Below are positions 26,134 through 34,439 of a stretch of DNA of 64,000 nt, piece after piece. The stretch is from positions 1,426,001-1,490,000 of the forward strand of contig NZ_JAIGNN010000001.1 in assembly GCF_019711565.1 (NCBI RefSeq), written 5' to 3'. Positions within the stretch are counted from its first letter, which is position 1. Each line of letters opens with the position of its first letter. The notes beneath the pieces are model-generated. The model did not search any database. It saw only the letters and a list, made by a program, of their open reading frames with translations, and was not told where the DNA came from. The DNA is from Qipengyuania proteolytica. Its GTDB lineage: Bacteria; Pseudomonadota; Alphaproteobacteria; Sphingomonadales; Sphingomonadaceae. The position numbers and the translations under genes were made by a program.

Positions 26134-27504
26134 TCAGAAACTGTATTTATAGACGCGATTGATATTGCCGCCCCATTCGCCGTTGTAGCGATCTAGCAGG
26201 ACCTGTGCCGGGACCTTGCCGCTGGCGACGATCTCGTCGAGCGTTTCCAGGAATCCGGTCTCGTTGTCGCCCGAGCTGTTGAGCTTGCCGCGCGCGGCGA
26301 GGCCACTGCGGGCGATGGCGAGAACCTCTTTCGCCAGATCGCGCAACTTGCCGCCACCTGGGATGTCCGCGGCCAGCGCCAGCTTGGGCACGGCATTGCG
26401 GAGGGCTTCGCGCTCTTCCATGGTCCAGTGCTTGACGAGATCCCACGCCGCATCGAGCGCGGTCTGATCGTAAAGCAGGCCGACCCAGAAGGCGGGCAGG
26501 GCACAGATGCGGCTCCACGGCCCGCCATCCGCGCCGCGCATCTCGAGGAAGCTCTTGAGGCGCACTTCGGGGAAAGCGGTCGACAAATGGTCCCACCAGT
26601 CGCTTGCCGTCGGTTTCTCGCCCGGCAGCACACTAAGCTTGCCTTGCAGGAAATCGCGGAAGCTGTGGCCCGCCGCATCGATGTACTTGCCTTCGCGAAA
26701 CACGAAATACATCGGCACGTCGAGCATGTAGTCGACCCAGCGCTCGTAGCCGAAGCCGTCCTCGAACACGAAGGGCAGCATGCCAGTGCGGTGCGGATCG
26801 GTGTCGCTCCAGATGTGCGAGCGGTAGGACAGGTAGCCGTTGGGTTGCCCTTCGGTGAAGGGCGAGTTGGCGAACAGCGCGGTGGCAAGCGGCTGGAGCG
26901 CAAGGCTCGTGCGGAATTTGTGCGCCATGTCCGCCTCGCTCGAATAGTCGAGGTTCACCTGGATCGTGCAGGTCCGCAGCATCATGTCGAGACCGAGGCT
27001 CCCAACGCGCGGCATGTGGCGCAGCATGATCTCGTAGCGGCCCTTGGGCATGATCGGCAGCTCTTCGCGGGTCTTGTCGGGCCACATGCCGAGGCCGAGG
27101 AAACCGACCCCGAAGCGTTCGCCCACTTCCTTCACCTGCGCGAGGTGGCGGCCGGTTTCGGCGCAGGTCTGGTGCAGGTTTTCGAGCGGCGCGCCGCTGA
27201 GTTCGAGCTGTCCGGCAGGCTCGAGGCTGACCGTGCCGTCATCGCCGCGCATGGCAATCACCTTTCCGCCTTCCTCCACCGGTTCCCAGCCGAACTCGGT
27301 CAGGGCCATCAGGATGTCGCGGATGCCGCCGGGCTCGTCATAGGACGGTGCCTTGAACGTCTTGCGGCAGTAGACGAGCTTCTCGTGCTCGGTCCCGATA
27401 CGCCAGGCGTCCTTTGGCTTTTCGCCCTGCTGCATGGGGGCGACCAGCTGGTCGCGCGACTCGATGATAGGATCATCCTTGGCGGAGGTGTCGCGCGTGC
27501 TCAT
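26134..27504 (-). CDS. gshA: Glutamate-cysteine ligase (plant/alphaproteobacterial type)
   Basis: A 456-aa ATP-dependent ligase that makes gamma-glutamylcysteine, the first step of glutathione synthesis. Family segments: RIGTEHEKLVYCRKT at the start, SLEPAGQLELSGAPL, MPKGRYEIMLRHMP and VRLKSFLEMRGADGGPW. ATG 27504 is chosen; the frame runs on upstream through rsmE but that part is the wrong frame. It sits 42 nt downstream of rsmE, an arrangement common in alphaproteobacteria. Confidence 0.95.
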   Translation of the reverse strand: MSTRDTSAKDDPIIESRDQLVAPMQQGEKPKDAWRIGTEHEKLVYCRKTFKAPSYDEPGGIRDILMALTEFGWEPVEEGGKVIAMRGDDGTVSLEPAGQLELSGAPLENLHQTCAETGRHLAQVKEVGERFGVGFLGLGMWPDKTREELPIMPKGRYEIMLRHMPRVGSLGLDMMLRTCTIQVNLDYSSEADMAHKFRTSLALQPLATALFANSPFTEGQPNGYLSYRSHIWSDTDPHRTGMLPFVFEDGFGYERWVDYMLDVPMYFVFREGKYIDAAGHSFRDFLQGKLSVLPGEKPTASDWWDHLSTAFPEVRLKSFLEMRGADGGPWSRICALPAFWVGLLYDQTALDAAWDLVKHWTMEEREALRNAVPKLALAADIPGGGKLRDLAKEVLAIARSGLAARGKLNSSGDNETGFLETLDEIVASGKVPAQVLLDRYNGEWGGNINRVYKYSF

Positions 27505-27545
27505 GCCGGTGGCGTTAGAAAACGGAACCTTGGGAGGGAAGCGAT

Positions 27546-28301
27546 TTATTCTTCGCCGAACCAGTCGCCGGCTTCCGCCATCCAGACCGATATGCCGGCA
27601 ATGGCGGCTGTCTCTCCACGCAGGATTCGTGGCCCCAGGCTGATCGCGACCGACGCGGGATGCGCCCTGATCGCGGCACGCTCGGCATCGTCGAAGCCGC
27701 CTTCGGGGCCGACCAGCAGGGCAGCGGGCCCCTCGGCATAGCAAAAGGCATCGGCAGCCGCCTCGCCGCCTTCCTCGTCGGCGAAGAACAGGTGGCGCTC
27801 CTGCGGCCAGTCCCGCAGCAGGGCTTCGAGCTTTACCACAAGGGCAATTTCGGGGAGCGCCGTGCGGGCACATTGCTCGGCAGCCTCGGTCACGATCGCG
27901 TCCGCGCGTTCGGCATTGAGTTTGTCCGCGACGCAGCGCCGCGTCACGATCGGCGCAATGCGGGCAACGCCGAGTTCGGTCGCCTTTTCGAGCACGAGGT
28001 CGAACCGGTCCTTCTTGAGCAGCGCCGGGACCAGCCAGAAATCGGGCACCGGCTCGCGTGGGCGCAAATGCTGCTCGACCTCCAGATTGACGCGGCGCTT
28101 GTCGACCTGCGCGACCCGGGCGGCCCATTCGCCGGTGAGATCGTCGCAGAGGATTACGGCGTCGCCCTCGCTCACCCGCATCACGCGGGCGAGGTAATTC
28201 GCCTGATTGCCCTCGATGGCGATTGACCGACCCGCTCCGAGCTCGTCCTCGATAAACAGGCGCGGTGCGCTCTTGGGCGGCCAGGCGGGGGTAGCGGGCA
28301 T
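27546..28301 (-). CDS. rsmE: 16S rRNA (uracil-1498-N3)-methyltransferase
   Basis: A 251-aa SPOUT-fold methyltransferase that modifies U1498 of 16S rRNA. It has an N-terminal PUA-like domain and then the knotted SAM-binding core: KKDRFDLVLEKATELGVARI, LLVGPEGGFDDAE and SLGPRILRGETAA. ATG 28301 gives the standard length. It is divergent from ubiA with only 39 nt between the start codons, so the two promoters must overlap. Confidence 0.95.
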   Translation of the reverse strand: MPATPAWPPKSAPRLFIEDELGAGRSIAIEGNQANYLARVMRVSEGDAVILCDDLTGEWAARVAQVDKRRVNLEVEQHLRPREPVPDFWLVPALLKKDRFDLVLEKATELGVARIAPIVTRRCVADKLNAERADAIVTEAAEQCARTALPEIALVVKLEALLRDWPQERHLFFADEEGGEAAADAFCYAEGPAALLVGPEGGFDDAERAAIRAHPASVAISLGPRILRGETAAIAGISVWMAEAGDWFGEE

Positions 28302-28340
28302 GGCTTTGCAGGTGGCACGGCGGCGGTTAGGGAGCAAGTC

Positions 28341-29255
28341 ATGAGCGAAACCGCGTCACCCGACATCGTCCCCGACAGCGAGCATCGCGGAATCGTCGCG
28401 CGCCTGCCGCAGCTGCCGCGCGATCTTGCGCAGCTGGCACGGTTTGACCGGCCGATCGGCTGGTGGCTGCTGTTCTGGCCCTGCGCCTGGGGCGTGTGGC
28501 TGACCGGCGCGGGCTGGCAGTTGCCGCTGCTCGGCTGGCTGCTGCTCGGTAGCATCGCGATGCGAGGCGCGGGATGCGTCTACAATGACCTCGTCGACGC
28601 CGATCTCGACCGGCAGGTCGCGCGCACCGCTACGCGTCCGGTGGCTAGCGGTAGAGTGTCGAAAAAGCTCGCATGGTGCTGGCTGCTGGCGCTGTGTCTC
28701 GTCGGTCTCGTCGTCCTGCTGCAATTGCGCCCGCTCGCGCAGGGCGTGGCGCTGGCGAGCATCGCACTGGTGGCCGCCTATCCTTTCATGAAGCGGATCA
28801 CCTGGTGGCCGCAGGCATGGCTCGGGCTGGTCTTCACCTGGGGTCTGCTGGTCGGCTGGACCGAGTTGCGCGCCGATAACTGGGACGCGCTCGCGGCGAT
28901 GTATGGCGGGGCGGCGCTCTGGGTCATCGGCTACGACACGATCTACGCGCTGCAAGACCGCGAGGACGATGCGCTGGTCGGCATCCGCTCTTCGGCGCTC
29001 CGGCTGGGCGGACGGGTCAAGGGTGGCGTCGCCCTCTTCTACGCGGGCGCGGTCGGCCTGTGGGCACTCGCCTTCTGGCTCTATCGCGCCGACTGGGTCG
29101 CACTGCTGGCGCTCGTCCCGGCTGCCGGGCATCTCGCCTGGCAGGTCGCGACGCTCGATACGAAGGACCCTGCGAACCCGCTCGATCGCTTCCGTTCCAA
29201 CCGCTGGACCGGCGCGCTCGTCGCGCTGGCCTGCTTCGTGGTCGGTAACGCCTGA
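28341..29255 (+). CDS. ubiA: 4-hydroxybenzoate octaprenyltransferase
   Basis: A 304-aa integral-membrane prenyltransferase of ubiquinone synthesis. The two Asp-rich motifs are NDLVDADLD (about residue 80) and YALQDREDD (about residue 210). The N-terminal RFDRPIGWWLLFWP is typical of UbiA. Seven to nine transmembrane helices are present. Its stop overlaps the next ATG by one base (TGATG). Confidence 0.95.
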   Translation: MSETASPDIVPDSEHRGIVARLPQLPRDLAQLARFDRPIGWWLLFWPCAWGVWLTGAGWQLPLLGWLLLGSIAMRGAGCVYNDLVDADLDRQVARTATRPVASGRVSKKLAWCWLLALCLVGLVVLLQLRPLAQGVALASIALVAAYPFMKRITWWPQAWLGLVFTWGLLVGWTELRADNWDALAAMYGGAALWVIGYDTIYALQDREDDALVGIRSSALRLGGRVKGGVALFYAGAVGLWALAFWLYRADWVALLALVPAAGHLAWQVATLDTKDPANPLDRFRSNRWTGALVALACFVVGNA

Positions 29256-29875
29256 TGTGCAACCTCTACCGCATGACCAAGACCACCGACGAGGTCGCCA
29301 AGTGGTTCGCGGCGGTCAACGAGCTCGGCGGCGCGAATTTCGGCGAGGAGGTCTTTCCCGGCTACCCCGGGGCGGTGGTGGCCGACGGTGCTGTCAGGCA
29401 GATGACCTGGGGCTTCCCCCTGGTGATGAAGGGTAAGAGTGGCCAGCCGCCGAAGCCCAAGCCGGTGAACAATGCGCGCACCGACAAGCTCGACAGCTTC
29501 TTCTGGCGCTACAGTTTCGAGGAGCGGCGCTGTCTCATTCCGGTGACCGCATGGGCGGAAGCGGAAGGGCCGTCGGGCGGCAAGACGCGCAGCTGGCTCT
29601 CGCGGCCCGATGCGGAGATGTTTGCCGTGGCCGGCGTCTGGCGCACTTCAGACGAATGGGGCGATTGTTATTCGATGGTGATGACCGACGCCGCGGGGCG
29701 CGCGGCAGAGGTCCACACGCGCATGCCGGTCCTATTGGCAGAGGGCGAGTGGGGCACATGGACCGGCGGCTCGCCGGACGAAGCGAAGGCGCTCTGCCGG
29801 CCGTGGGCGGGCGAACTCACGCTCGACCGCACGGGGGTGCCGTGGTCCGGCCGTGGACAAGTCTCGCTGCTCTAG
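29255..29875 (+). CDS. SOS response-associated peptidase (SRAP/YedK family)
   Basis: A 206-aa homologue of HMCES/YedK, which forms a thiazolidine crosslink with abasic sites in single-stranded DNA. The catalytic Cys is residue 2 after Met removal (MCNLYRM). The other active-site residues are visible: NNARTD, the Glu in AWAEAEG and the His in EVHTRMPVLL. The Glu motif differs from the usual FYEW. It is coupled to ubiA by a TGATG overlap, although the roles seem unrelated. Confidence 0.93.
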   Translation: MCNLYRMTKTTDEVAKWFAAVNELGGANFGEEVFPGYPGAVVADGAVRQMTWGFPLVMKGKSGQPPKPKPVNNARTDKLDSFFWRYSFEERRCLIPVTAWAEAEGPSGGKTRSWLSRPDAEMFAVAGVWRTSDEWGDCYSMVMTDAAGRAAEVHTRMPVLLAEGEWGTWTGGSPDEAKALCRPWAGELTLDRTGVPWSGRGQVSLL

Positions 29876-29922
29876 GCCCCGAAACTTGAGCGACTCGGGC
29901 ACCCGTGCCTAGCTTCGGCGTC

Positions 29923-30246
29923 ATGACGGACACCTTCGTCGCCCTTTCCGATCCCACGCGCCGGCTCCTGCTGGACCGGCTGAGCGAGGAGGGTGGGCTC
30001 ACGCTTTCCGACCTGTGCGAAGACCTGCCGATAACGCGCCAGGCGGTGGCAAAGCACCTCGCCGTGCTTGAGGCTGCCGAACTGGTGGCGAGCGAGCGCG
30101 ACGGGCGCTGCAAGCGGCACTACCTCAATCCCATGCCGCTCGCGAAGATGGCGCGCCGCTGGCTCGGCCGGTTCGAGGATGTGCCGATGACTGCGCTCGC
30201 CGGGTTCCACGGTGCGCCGGTCACTCGACCAGCACACCGCCTTTGA
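29923..30246 (+). CDS. ArsR-family transcriptional regulator
   Basis: A 107-aa winged helix-turn-helix regulator: VALSDPTRRLLLDRLSEEGG opens the domain and TRQAVAKHLAVLEAAELV is the recognition helix. RDGRCKRHYLNP is the wing. No metal-binding cysteine pair of classic ArsR is present, so it belongs to the SdpR-like non-metal group. ATG 29923 is chosen over an in-frame GTG at 29905. Its end overlaps the amidohydrolase gene tail to tail by 26 nt. Confidence 0.9.
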   Translation: MTDTFVALSDPTRRLLLDRLSEEGGLTLSDLCEDLPITRQAVAKHLAVLEAAELVASERDGRCKRHYLNPMPLAKMARRWLGRFEDVPMTALAGFHGAPVTRPAHRL

Positions 30247-31477
30247 CCACCGCATCGACGTCGGCCAGTTCGCCGACATCGGCCAGCGGATCTCCCGACA
30301 CGGCAATCAGATCGCCCCAGGCGCCCGGCTTCACCACGCCGACCTGACCGGTCTGGCCCAGCGCCTGCGCGGCATTCAACGTCGCTGCGCGGATCGCCTC
30401 CAGCGGCGACATCCCGTATTCGACCATGACGCCGAATTGTCCGCCGACTTCCTCGTGCGGCATCACGCCCGCGTCGCTGGCGAAGACCATGCCGACGCCG
30501 GCTGCATGCGCCTTGCGGAAATTGTCGCGCTGGATCTGTGCAATCTCGCGGTCCTTGCGGAGGTTGTCCTCCAGCACGCCGTTCGCCTTGCCGGTGCGCT
30601 GGGTGTAGTCGGTGTTGTAGATGTCCATGCTGAGCCAGGTGCCGCGCTGCTTGGCGAGCCGGATGCCCTCATCGTCGATCAAGCTCGCATGTTCGATCGT
30701 GTCGATCCCGGCGCGGATCGCCGCCTTGATCCCCGCCGCGCCGTGCGCATGGGCGGCGACTTTGAGGCCCCAGAAGTGCGCTTCCTCGGCAATGGCGCGC
30801 AATTCTTCTTCGTGCAGTTGCTGCTGGCCCGGTTCGGTGTTGCGGCTGAAGACGCCGCCCGTGGCGCAGACCTTGATCACCTCCGCCCCGTATTTGCGCT
30901 GCTCGCGCACGCGGACGCGGAAGTCTTCGGGCGTGTCGGCGACGCCCGGGCTCTTCGCCCCGAAGCTGGGCGGCAGGTAGGTCTCGTCGCAATGCCCGCC
31001 GGTTGCGCCGAGCGCGTAGTTGCCCGTCACGATGCGCGGTCCCGCCAGCCAGCCTTCCTCGATCGCCTGGTCGATGGCCTTCACGTTGTAATTGCCGTCG
31101 CCGACATTGCGCACGGTGGTGAAGCCGACGCGCAGCATCCGCTCGGCATTCACAACGCCCAGCACAGTCGCAAAATTGTCGGTGAACTGGAGGCCGGAAT
31201 AGCCGCCGTATTCGGGTCGCCCGTCTAGGTGGACATGCATGTCGATCAGGCCCGGCAGCAGCGTATGGCCGGCAAGGTCGATCCGCTTTGCGCCCTCGGG
31301 CACGGCTCCGCCCGAGTCGACCCGCGTAATCTTGCCGTCGACGATCACCACCACCGGGTTCTCGATATACCGCCCGCTTTCGACGTCGAGCAGGCGGTCG
31401 GCAGTGACCGCCACCGTCTCCGCCGCAAGCGGCGTCGCTAGGGTGAGGGCGGTGGCGGCAAGAAGCAGTCGATGCAT
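30221..31477 (-). CDS. Exported metal-dependent amidohydrolase
   Basis: A 418-aa amidohydrolase with a Sec signal peptide (LLLAATALTLATPLAAE). Metal ligands: HVH in LIDMHVHLDG, the lysine in EVIKVCATGG (carboxylated in this family), His in AAHAHGAAG and IEHASLID, and the Asp in FASDAGVMP. It resembles Xaa-Pro dipeptidase/imidazolonepropionase-like enzymes that act on peptides or cyclic amides in the periplasm. The start at 31477 has AGGGGA upstream. Substrate not certain. Confidence 0.9.
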   Translation of the reverse strand: MHRLLLAATALTLATPLAAETVAVTADRLLDVESGRYIENPVVVIVDGKITRVDSGGAVPEGAKRIDLAGHTLLPGLIDMHVHLDGRPEYGGYSGLQFTDNFATVLGVVNAERMLRVGFTTVRNVGDGNYNVKAIDQAIEEGWLAGPRIVTGNYALGATGGHCDETYLPPSFGAKSPGVADTPEDFRVRVREQRKYGAEVIKVCATGGVFSRNTEPGQQQLHEEELRAIAEEAHFWGLKVAAHAHGAAGIKAAIRAGIDTIEHASLIDDEGIRLAKQRGTWLSMDIYNTDYTQRTGKANGVLEDNLRKDREIAQIQRDNFRKAHAAGVGMVFASDAGVMPHEEVGGQFGVMVEYGMSPLEAIRAATLNAAQALGQTGQVGVVKPGAWGDLIAVSGDPLADVGELADVDAVVKGGVLVE

Positions 31478-31611
31478 GGTCGTCCCCTGATAGTCAGGCG
31501 GGACGATACACAACGCGCGGCGTTTGGGAATAAGGAGCTGGCTCCTTCGCCGTTTCAGGCTGCTTCGGGCGATGGGGCGGCAAGACGAAGAGCGACTCGC
31601 GCGGTATGATC

Positions 31612-31986
31612 TCATTCATAGCTGACCACCTCGAATTCGATGCCGTCCCAGTCGAGGAAGTAGAAACTCTTCGGCCCGGGCTCGTACTGGCCATGGCTGA
31701 AGGGCTTCAGTCCGTGTTCGACCACCACCGCTTCCGCGGCGTCGAGATCGTCCACGGCAATACCGATGTGGTTCATCGGCACGCTCTTGGCGAAGCCGCC
31801 GGCGATGCGCGGACTGGTATGGATCGCGACATAGGCCTGATCGTCGCCCAAGTGGATGGAGCGCCCGTTGTCGAGCGACGGCCCCTCCCAGCGGCGGTGC
31901 CAGCCGGTCAGCTGTAGCAGCAGTTTCGCGCTGCGCTCACCGTCGGTGACCGAGAAATTGACATGTTCCAGTCGTGCAGTGGCCAT
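31612..31986 (-). CDS. VOC (glyoxalase-like) family protein
   Basis: A 124-aa vicinal-oxygen-chelate fold protein. Metal-binding candidates: His in ARLEHVNFSVTD, His in VPMNHIGIAVDD and Glu in GIEFEVVSYE. Such proteins act as glyoxalases, dioxygenases or resistance proteins. It is divergent from soxR, and the soxbox lies between the -35 and -10 of its predicted promoter, so it is probably a SoxR target induced by redox-cycling compounds. Confidence 0.88.
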   Translation of the reverse strand: MATARLEHVNFSVTDGERSAKLLLQLTGWHRRWEGPSLDNGRSIHLGDDQAYVAIHTSPRIAGGFAKSVPMNHIGIAVDDLDAAEAVVVEHGLKPFSHGQYEPGPKSFYFLDWDGIEFEVVSYE

Positions 31987-32027
31987 GAATGATCTCCTCT
32001 TAGAATGGCGATGCACACCTTGATGCA

Positions 32028-32047
32028 ACCTCAAGCTAACTTGAGGT
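32028..32047. promoter_or_regulatory. SoxR operator (soxbox)
   Basis: The site ACCTCAAGCTAACTTGAGGT differs from the classical soxS operator core CCTCAAGTTAACTTGAGG at one base. On the minus strand it is preceded by TTGACC (32050-32045), and a 19-nt spacer leads to a weak -10 CATCAA. The over-long spacer is the MerR/SoxR activation geometry, pointing at the VOC gene as the target. Confidence 0.93.
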
Positions 32048-32069
32048 CAAGCCCTGAATTCGCTATCAG
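32041..32069 (+). promoter_or_regulatory. Candidate soxR promoter overlapping the soxbox
   Basis: TTGAGG (32041-32046) inside the soxbox and TATCAG (32064-32069) with 17-nt spacing could form a promoter. The start site would be at about 32076, giving a soxR message with almost no leader before the ATG at 32078. SoxR would autorepress it. Both hexamers match consensus only 4 of 6. Confidence 0.4.
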
Positions 32070-32077
32070 TGAGATCG

Positions 32078-32515
32078 ATGAAAGCGAACGACCTGCTCTC
32101 GATAGGCGAACTTGCCCAGCGCACCGGGCTCAGCGTCTCGGCGATCCGCTATTACGAGGAAAAGGGGCTGGTCGAGCCCTGGCGGACCGGCGGCAACCAG
32201 CGACGCTTCCTGCGCAGCGACATAAGGCGGCTGAGCTTCATCATGATTGCGCAGAAGCTCGGCCTGTCGCTCGGCGAGATCGAGGAGGCGATGGCCCGCC
32301 TGCCGCAAGGCCGCACCCCCAACGCCGCCGACTGGAAACGGATCAGCGGCACGATCCGCCAGCGCATCGACGCGCAGATCGCGCAGCTGGAGAAGGTCCG
32401 CGAGGACCTCGACGGCTGCATCGGCTGCGGCTGCCTGAGCCTGAAGAAATGCGCGCTCTACAACGCGCAGGACAAGTGGGGCGAGAAGGGCAGCGGGCCG
32501 CGGGTGCTGCGCTGA
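32078..32515 (+). CDS. soxR: Redox-sensitive transcriptional activator SoxR
   Basis: A 145-aa MerR-family regulator with the N-terminal helix-turn-helix (LSIGELAQRTGLSVSAIRYY), a dimerisation helix and the [2Fe-2S] motif CIGCGCLSLKKC near residues 113-124, which is diagnostic for SoxR. Oxidation of the cluster by redox-cycling drugs activates target promoters. No soxS is present; as in most non-enteric bacteria it probably acts directly on nearby genes, here the divergent VOC gene. Confidence 0.96.
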   Translation: MKANDLLSIGELAQRTGLSVSAIRYYEEKGLVEPWRTGGNQRRFLRSDIRRLSFIMIAQKLGLSLGEIEEAMARLPQGRTPNAADWKRISGTIRQRIDAQIAQLEKVREDLDGCIGCGCLSLKKCALYNAQDKWGEKGSGPRVLR

Positions 32516-32520
32516 AAATC

Positions 32521-32550
32521 GGACTGACGGCTCACGACCCGATTGCCGAC
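32521..32550 (+). repeat. Right-end copy of the dispersed palindromic repeat
   Basis: The segment ends in CACGACCCGATTGCCGAC and matches the right end of the full elements at 34305-34390 and 41188-41277. The left part of the element is missing. It starts 6 nt after the soxR stop and marks the 5' edge of an accessory gene patch. Confidence 0.55.
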
Positions 32551-32637
32551 ATCGCCTGCATGATATTTGCGGTACCCAACTTTTTCCTGCCCCTGTAAGG
32601 GCAGACACTAACTGGATGGATTTCTTGCGGAGGTCCT

Positions 32638-33219
32638 ATGGGTGTTAGACGCCGAGAGCTACTTTCGATGGGGCCTATAGCGGGTCTTGCAGGTGCCCTT
32701 CCTGCGCTAGCGAAGGAGGCTTCGCGCGAAGGTTTCGCGAGTGACCTATATCGCGTGGATGAACCAGCACTCATCATGGCAGCAGCCCGAGCCATAATTG
32801 ATGAAGATTATGTGGGCGTATTGGTGACCATCGATGAGGATGGCATGCCCCGCGCACGCCCAATCGGTGTAGCTGACCCTAAAGATGATCGGAGTCTTTG
32901 GATGGCGACACGCCGAGGAAGCCGGAAAACACTTCAGATTGCGGCAAATCCGAAAGCTGCCCTCCACTTTGGGTTTGACGATACCGCAAATAATCATGCG
33001 GGAAGCTTCTACGCCAGCTTCACAGGCTTGGCTTCGGTTCATACAGACCCAGAAGCCATTTCAGAATACGGTCCGAGCGAAAAGTACCGTGCGAACTGGC
33101 CCGATTACCCTAAAGACCTGGCCCTGATCCGCCTTTTGCCGCAGCGGCTTGAAGTGATGGGCAAGGGTATCTGGCCAAACGAAAGCCTGTGGCAACCCCA
33201 AGGCATTCTGCTTTCATGA
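32638..33219 (+). CDS. Pyridoxamine 5'-phosphate oxidase-fold protein with export signal
   Basis: A 193-aa protein. The N-terminus VRRRELLSMGPIAGLAGALPALA looks like a Tat/Sec-type signal, followed by a split-barrel FMN-binding domain: GVLVTIDEDGMPRARPIG, LWMATRRGSRKTLQIAANPK and GSFYASFTGLA. Members reduce or oxidise small molecules with FMN or F420; heme binding also occurs. Base composition looks lower in GC than most of the window, and it lies in the first repeat-bounded patch. Confidence 0.8.
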   Translation: MGVRRRELLSMGPIAGLAGALPALAKEASREGFASDLYRVDEPALIMAAARAIIDEDYVGVLVTIDEDGMPRARPIGVADPKDDRSLWMATRRGSRKTLQIAANPKAALHFGFDDTANNHAGSFYASFTGLASVHTDPEAISEYGPSEKYRANWPDYPKDLALIRLLPQRLEVMGKGIWPNESLWQPQGILLS

Positions 33220-33292
33220 TCGCATGCTGTTGGACATCTCAAGCTGTGGTCGATCCGGCATAATGACATTCCATCCGGCAGGGAGCGCCTCA

Positions 33293-34303
33293 ATGGGCAG
33301 ATTGATCTCATTCTTTGCACTGGTCAGCTCTGGAGCGCTATCGGCCCAAGGACCGGCCCAACCCATAATCGACATGCACATGCATGCCTGGTCGCTCGAA
33401 GAGTTCGGCGGCGACCCGCCTCCCGGATGTTTGGGCGCGCGTGGTATCGACATGCATGGTGTAGACCCCGCCAAACCCTTTGACTTCATGGCGCAAGCTA
33501 CATGCAAAGTGATGGTTGAAGCGCCTAAGTCAGACCCTGAGTTGCTTGTGGAAACTATCGCCCAAATGCGGCGCTTCAACATCGTCTCTGGCGTGATCTC
33601 CGGCGAGCGTGCAATCGTTGCGCAGTGGCTCGCTGCCGCTCCGGACCTGTTTATTCCTGCTGAGAACTTTTTCGACGGCCCTGGTCTCCCTCAGGAAACT
33701 AGGGCGACCCAGCTCGCAGGACAGGTGGCGAGCGGCGAGACCAGCGTGTTTGCCGAGGTGACTGCGCAATATCGTGGACTTCCGCCTGATCATCCGAGCC
33801 TTGCGCCTTTCTACGAGATGGCCGAGCGTCTCGACGTCCCTGTCGGCATACACATGGGCTATGGGGCGCCAGGCGGACCCTACTGGTTATATCCCAAGTA
33901 TCGTGCCTCACTTGGCAATCCGATGCTGCTTGAGGAACTCCTCACCCGCCACCCCAAAATGCGAGTCTATGTCATGCATGCAGGCATGCCACTGACCGAC
34001 GAGATGATCGCGATCCTTTACTCGCACCCCCAAGTCTATGTCGACATCTCCGCTGATAATGTCGGGGTGAACCGTGCCGAGTTTTGGGCGCATCTGCGCC
34101 GGCTCGTCGAAGCAGGCTACGGCAAAAGAATAATGTTTGGCAGCGATCAGATGGTCTGGCCGCAAGCCATCGAGGTGGCCGTGGACAGTATCACGACGGC
34201 TCCTTTCCTGACCGAAGAGCAAAAGCGCGATATTCTCTACAACAACGCGGCAAGATTCCTTCGGCTCTCGCAGCAGGAGATTGACCGCCATCATGAACGG
34301 TAA
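33293..34303 (+). CDS. Exported amidohydrolase family 2 protein
   Basis: A 336-aa TIM-barrel amidohydrolase (PF04909 type) with a signal peptide (GRLISFFALVSSGALSAQG). Metal-site pattern: IIDMHMHAW near the N-terminus, VGIHMGYG, VYVMHAGMP and IMFGSDQMVWP with the catalytic Asp. It is a decarboxylase or hydrolase of unknown substrate. ATG 33293 follows GGGAG at 33281-33285; ATGs at 33224 and 33263 would put the signal peptide inside the protein. The full repeat starts 2 nt after its stop. Confidence 0.85.
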   Translation: MGRLISFFALVSSGALSAQGPAQPIIDMHMHAWSLEEFGGDPPPGCLGARGIDMHGVDPAKPFDFMAQATCKVMVEAPKSDPELLVETIAQMRRFNIVSGVISGERAIVAQWLAAAPDLFIPAENFFDGPGLPQETRATQLAGQVASGETSVFAEVTAQYRGLPPDHPSLAPFYEMAERLDVPVGIHMGYGAPGGPYWLYPKYRASLGNPMLLEELLTRHPKMRVYVMHAGMPLTDEMIAILYSHPQVYVDISADNVGVNRAEFWAHLRRLVEAGYGKRIMFGSDQMVWPQAIEVAVDSITTAPFLTEEQKRDILYNNAARFLRLSQQEIDRHHER

Positions 34304-34304
34304 C

Positions 34305-34390
34305 GACTGCTTCCCACCCACTTCGTGACGATTTCCCAGAGGTGGCAATGTGCCAGGAGCGGTCGGTCCGCTAACGACCCGATTGCGGAC
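34305..34390 (+). repeat. Full copy of the dispersed intergenic palindromic repeat
   Basis: An 86-bp element that begins GACTGCTTCCCACCCA and ends CTAACGACCCGATTGCGGAC. About three quarters of the bases align with the reverse complement of 41188-41277. Its ends are near inverted repeats (GACTGC versus GTCCGC in reverse complement). It lies between two co-directional accessory genes. Confidence 0.75.
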
Positions 34391-34439
34391 GTACAGCAAG
34401 GGCGTTGTTATTTCCGGGATGCTCCTACAGGGAGACAGC

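Noticed and set aside
26134..28128. A 664-aa reading frame covering gshA and part of rsmE
   Set aside because: Only the part from ATG 27504 matches glutamate-cysteine ligase; the upstream half is the wrong frame of rsmE.
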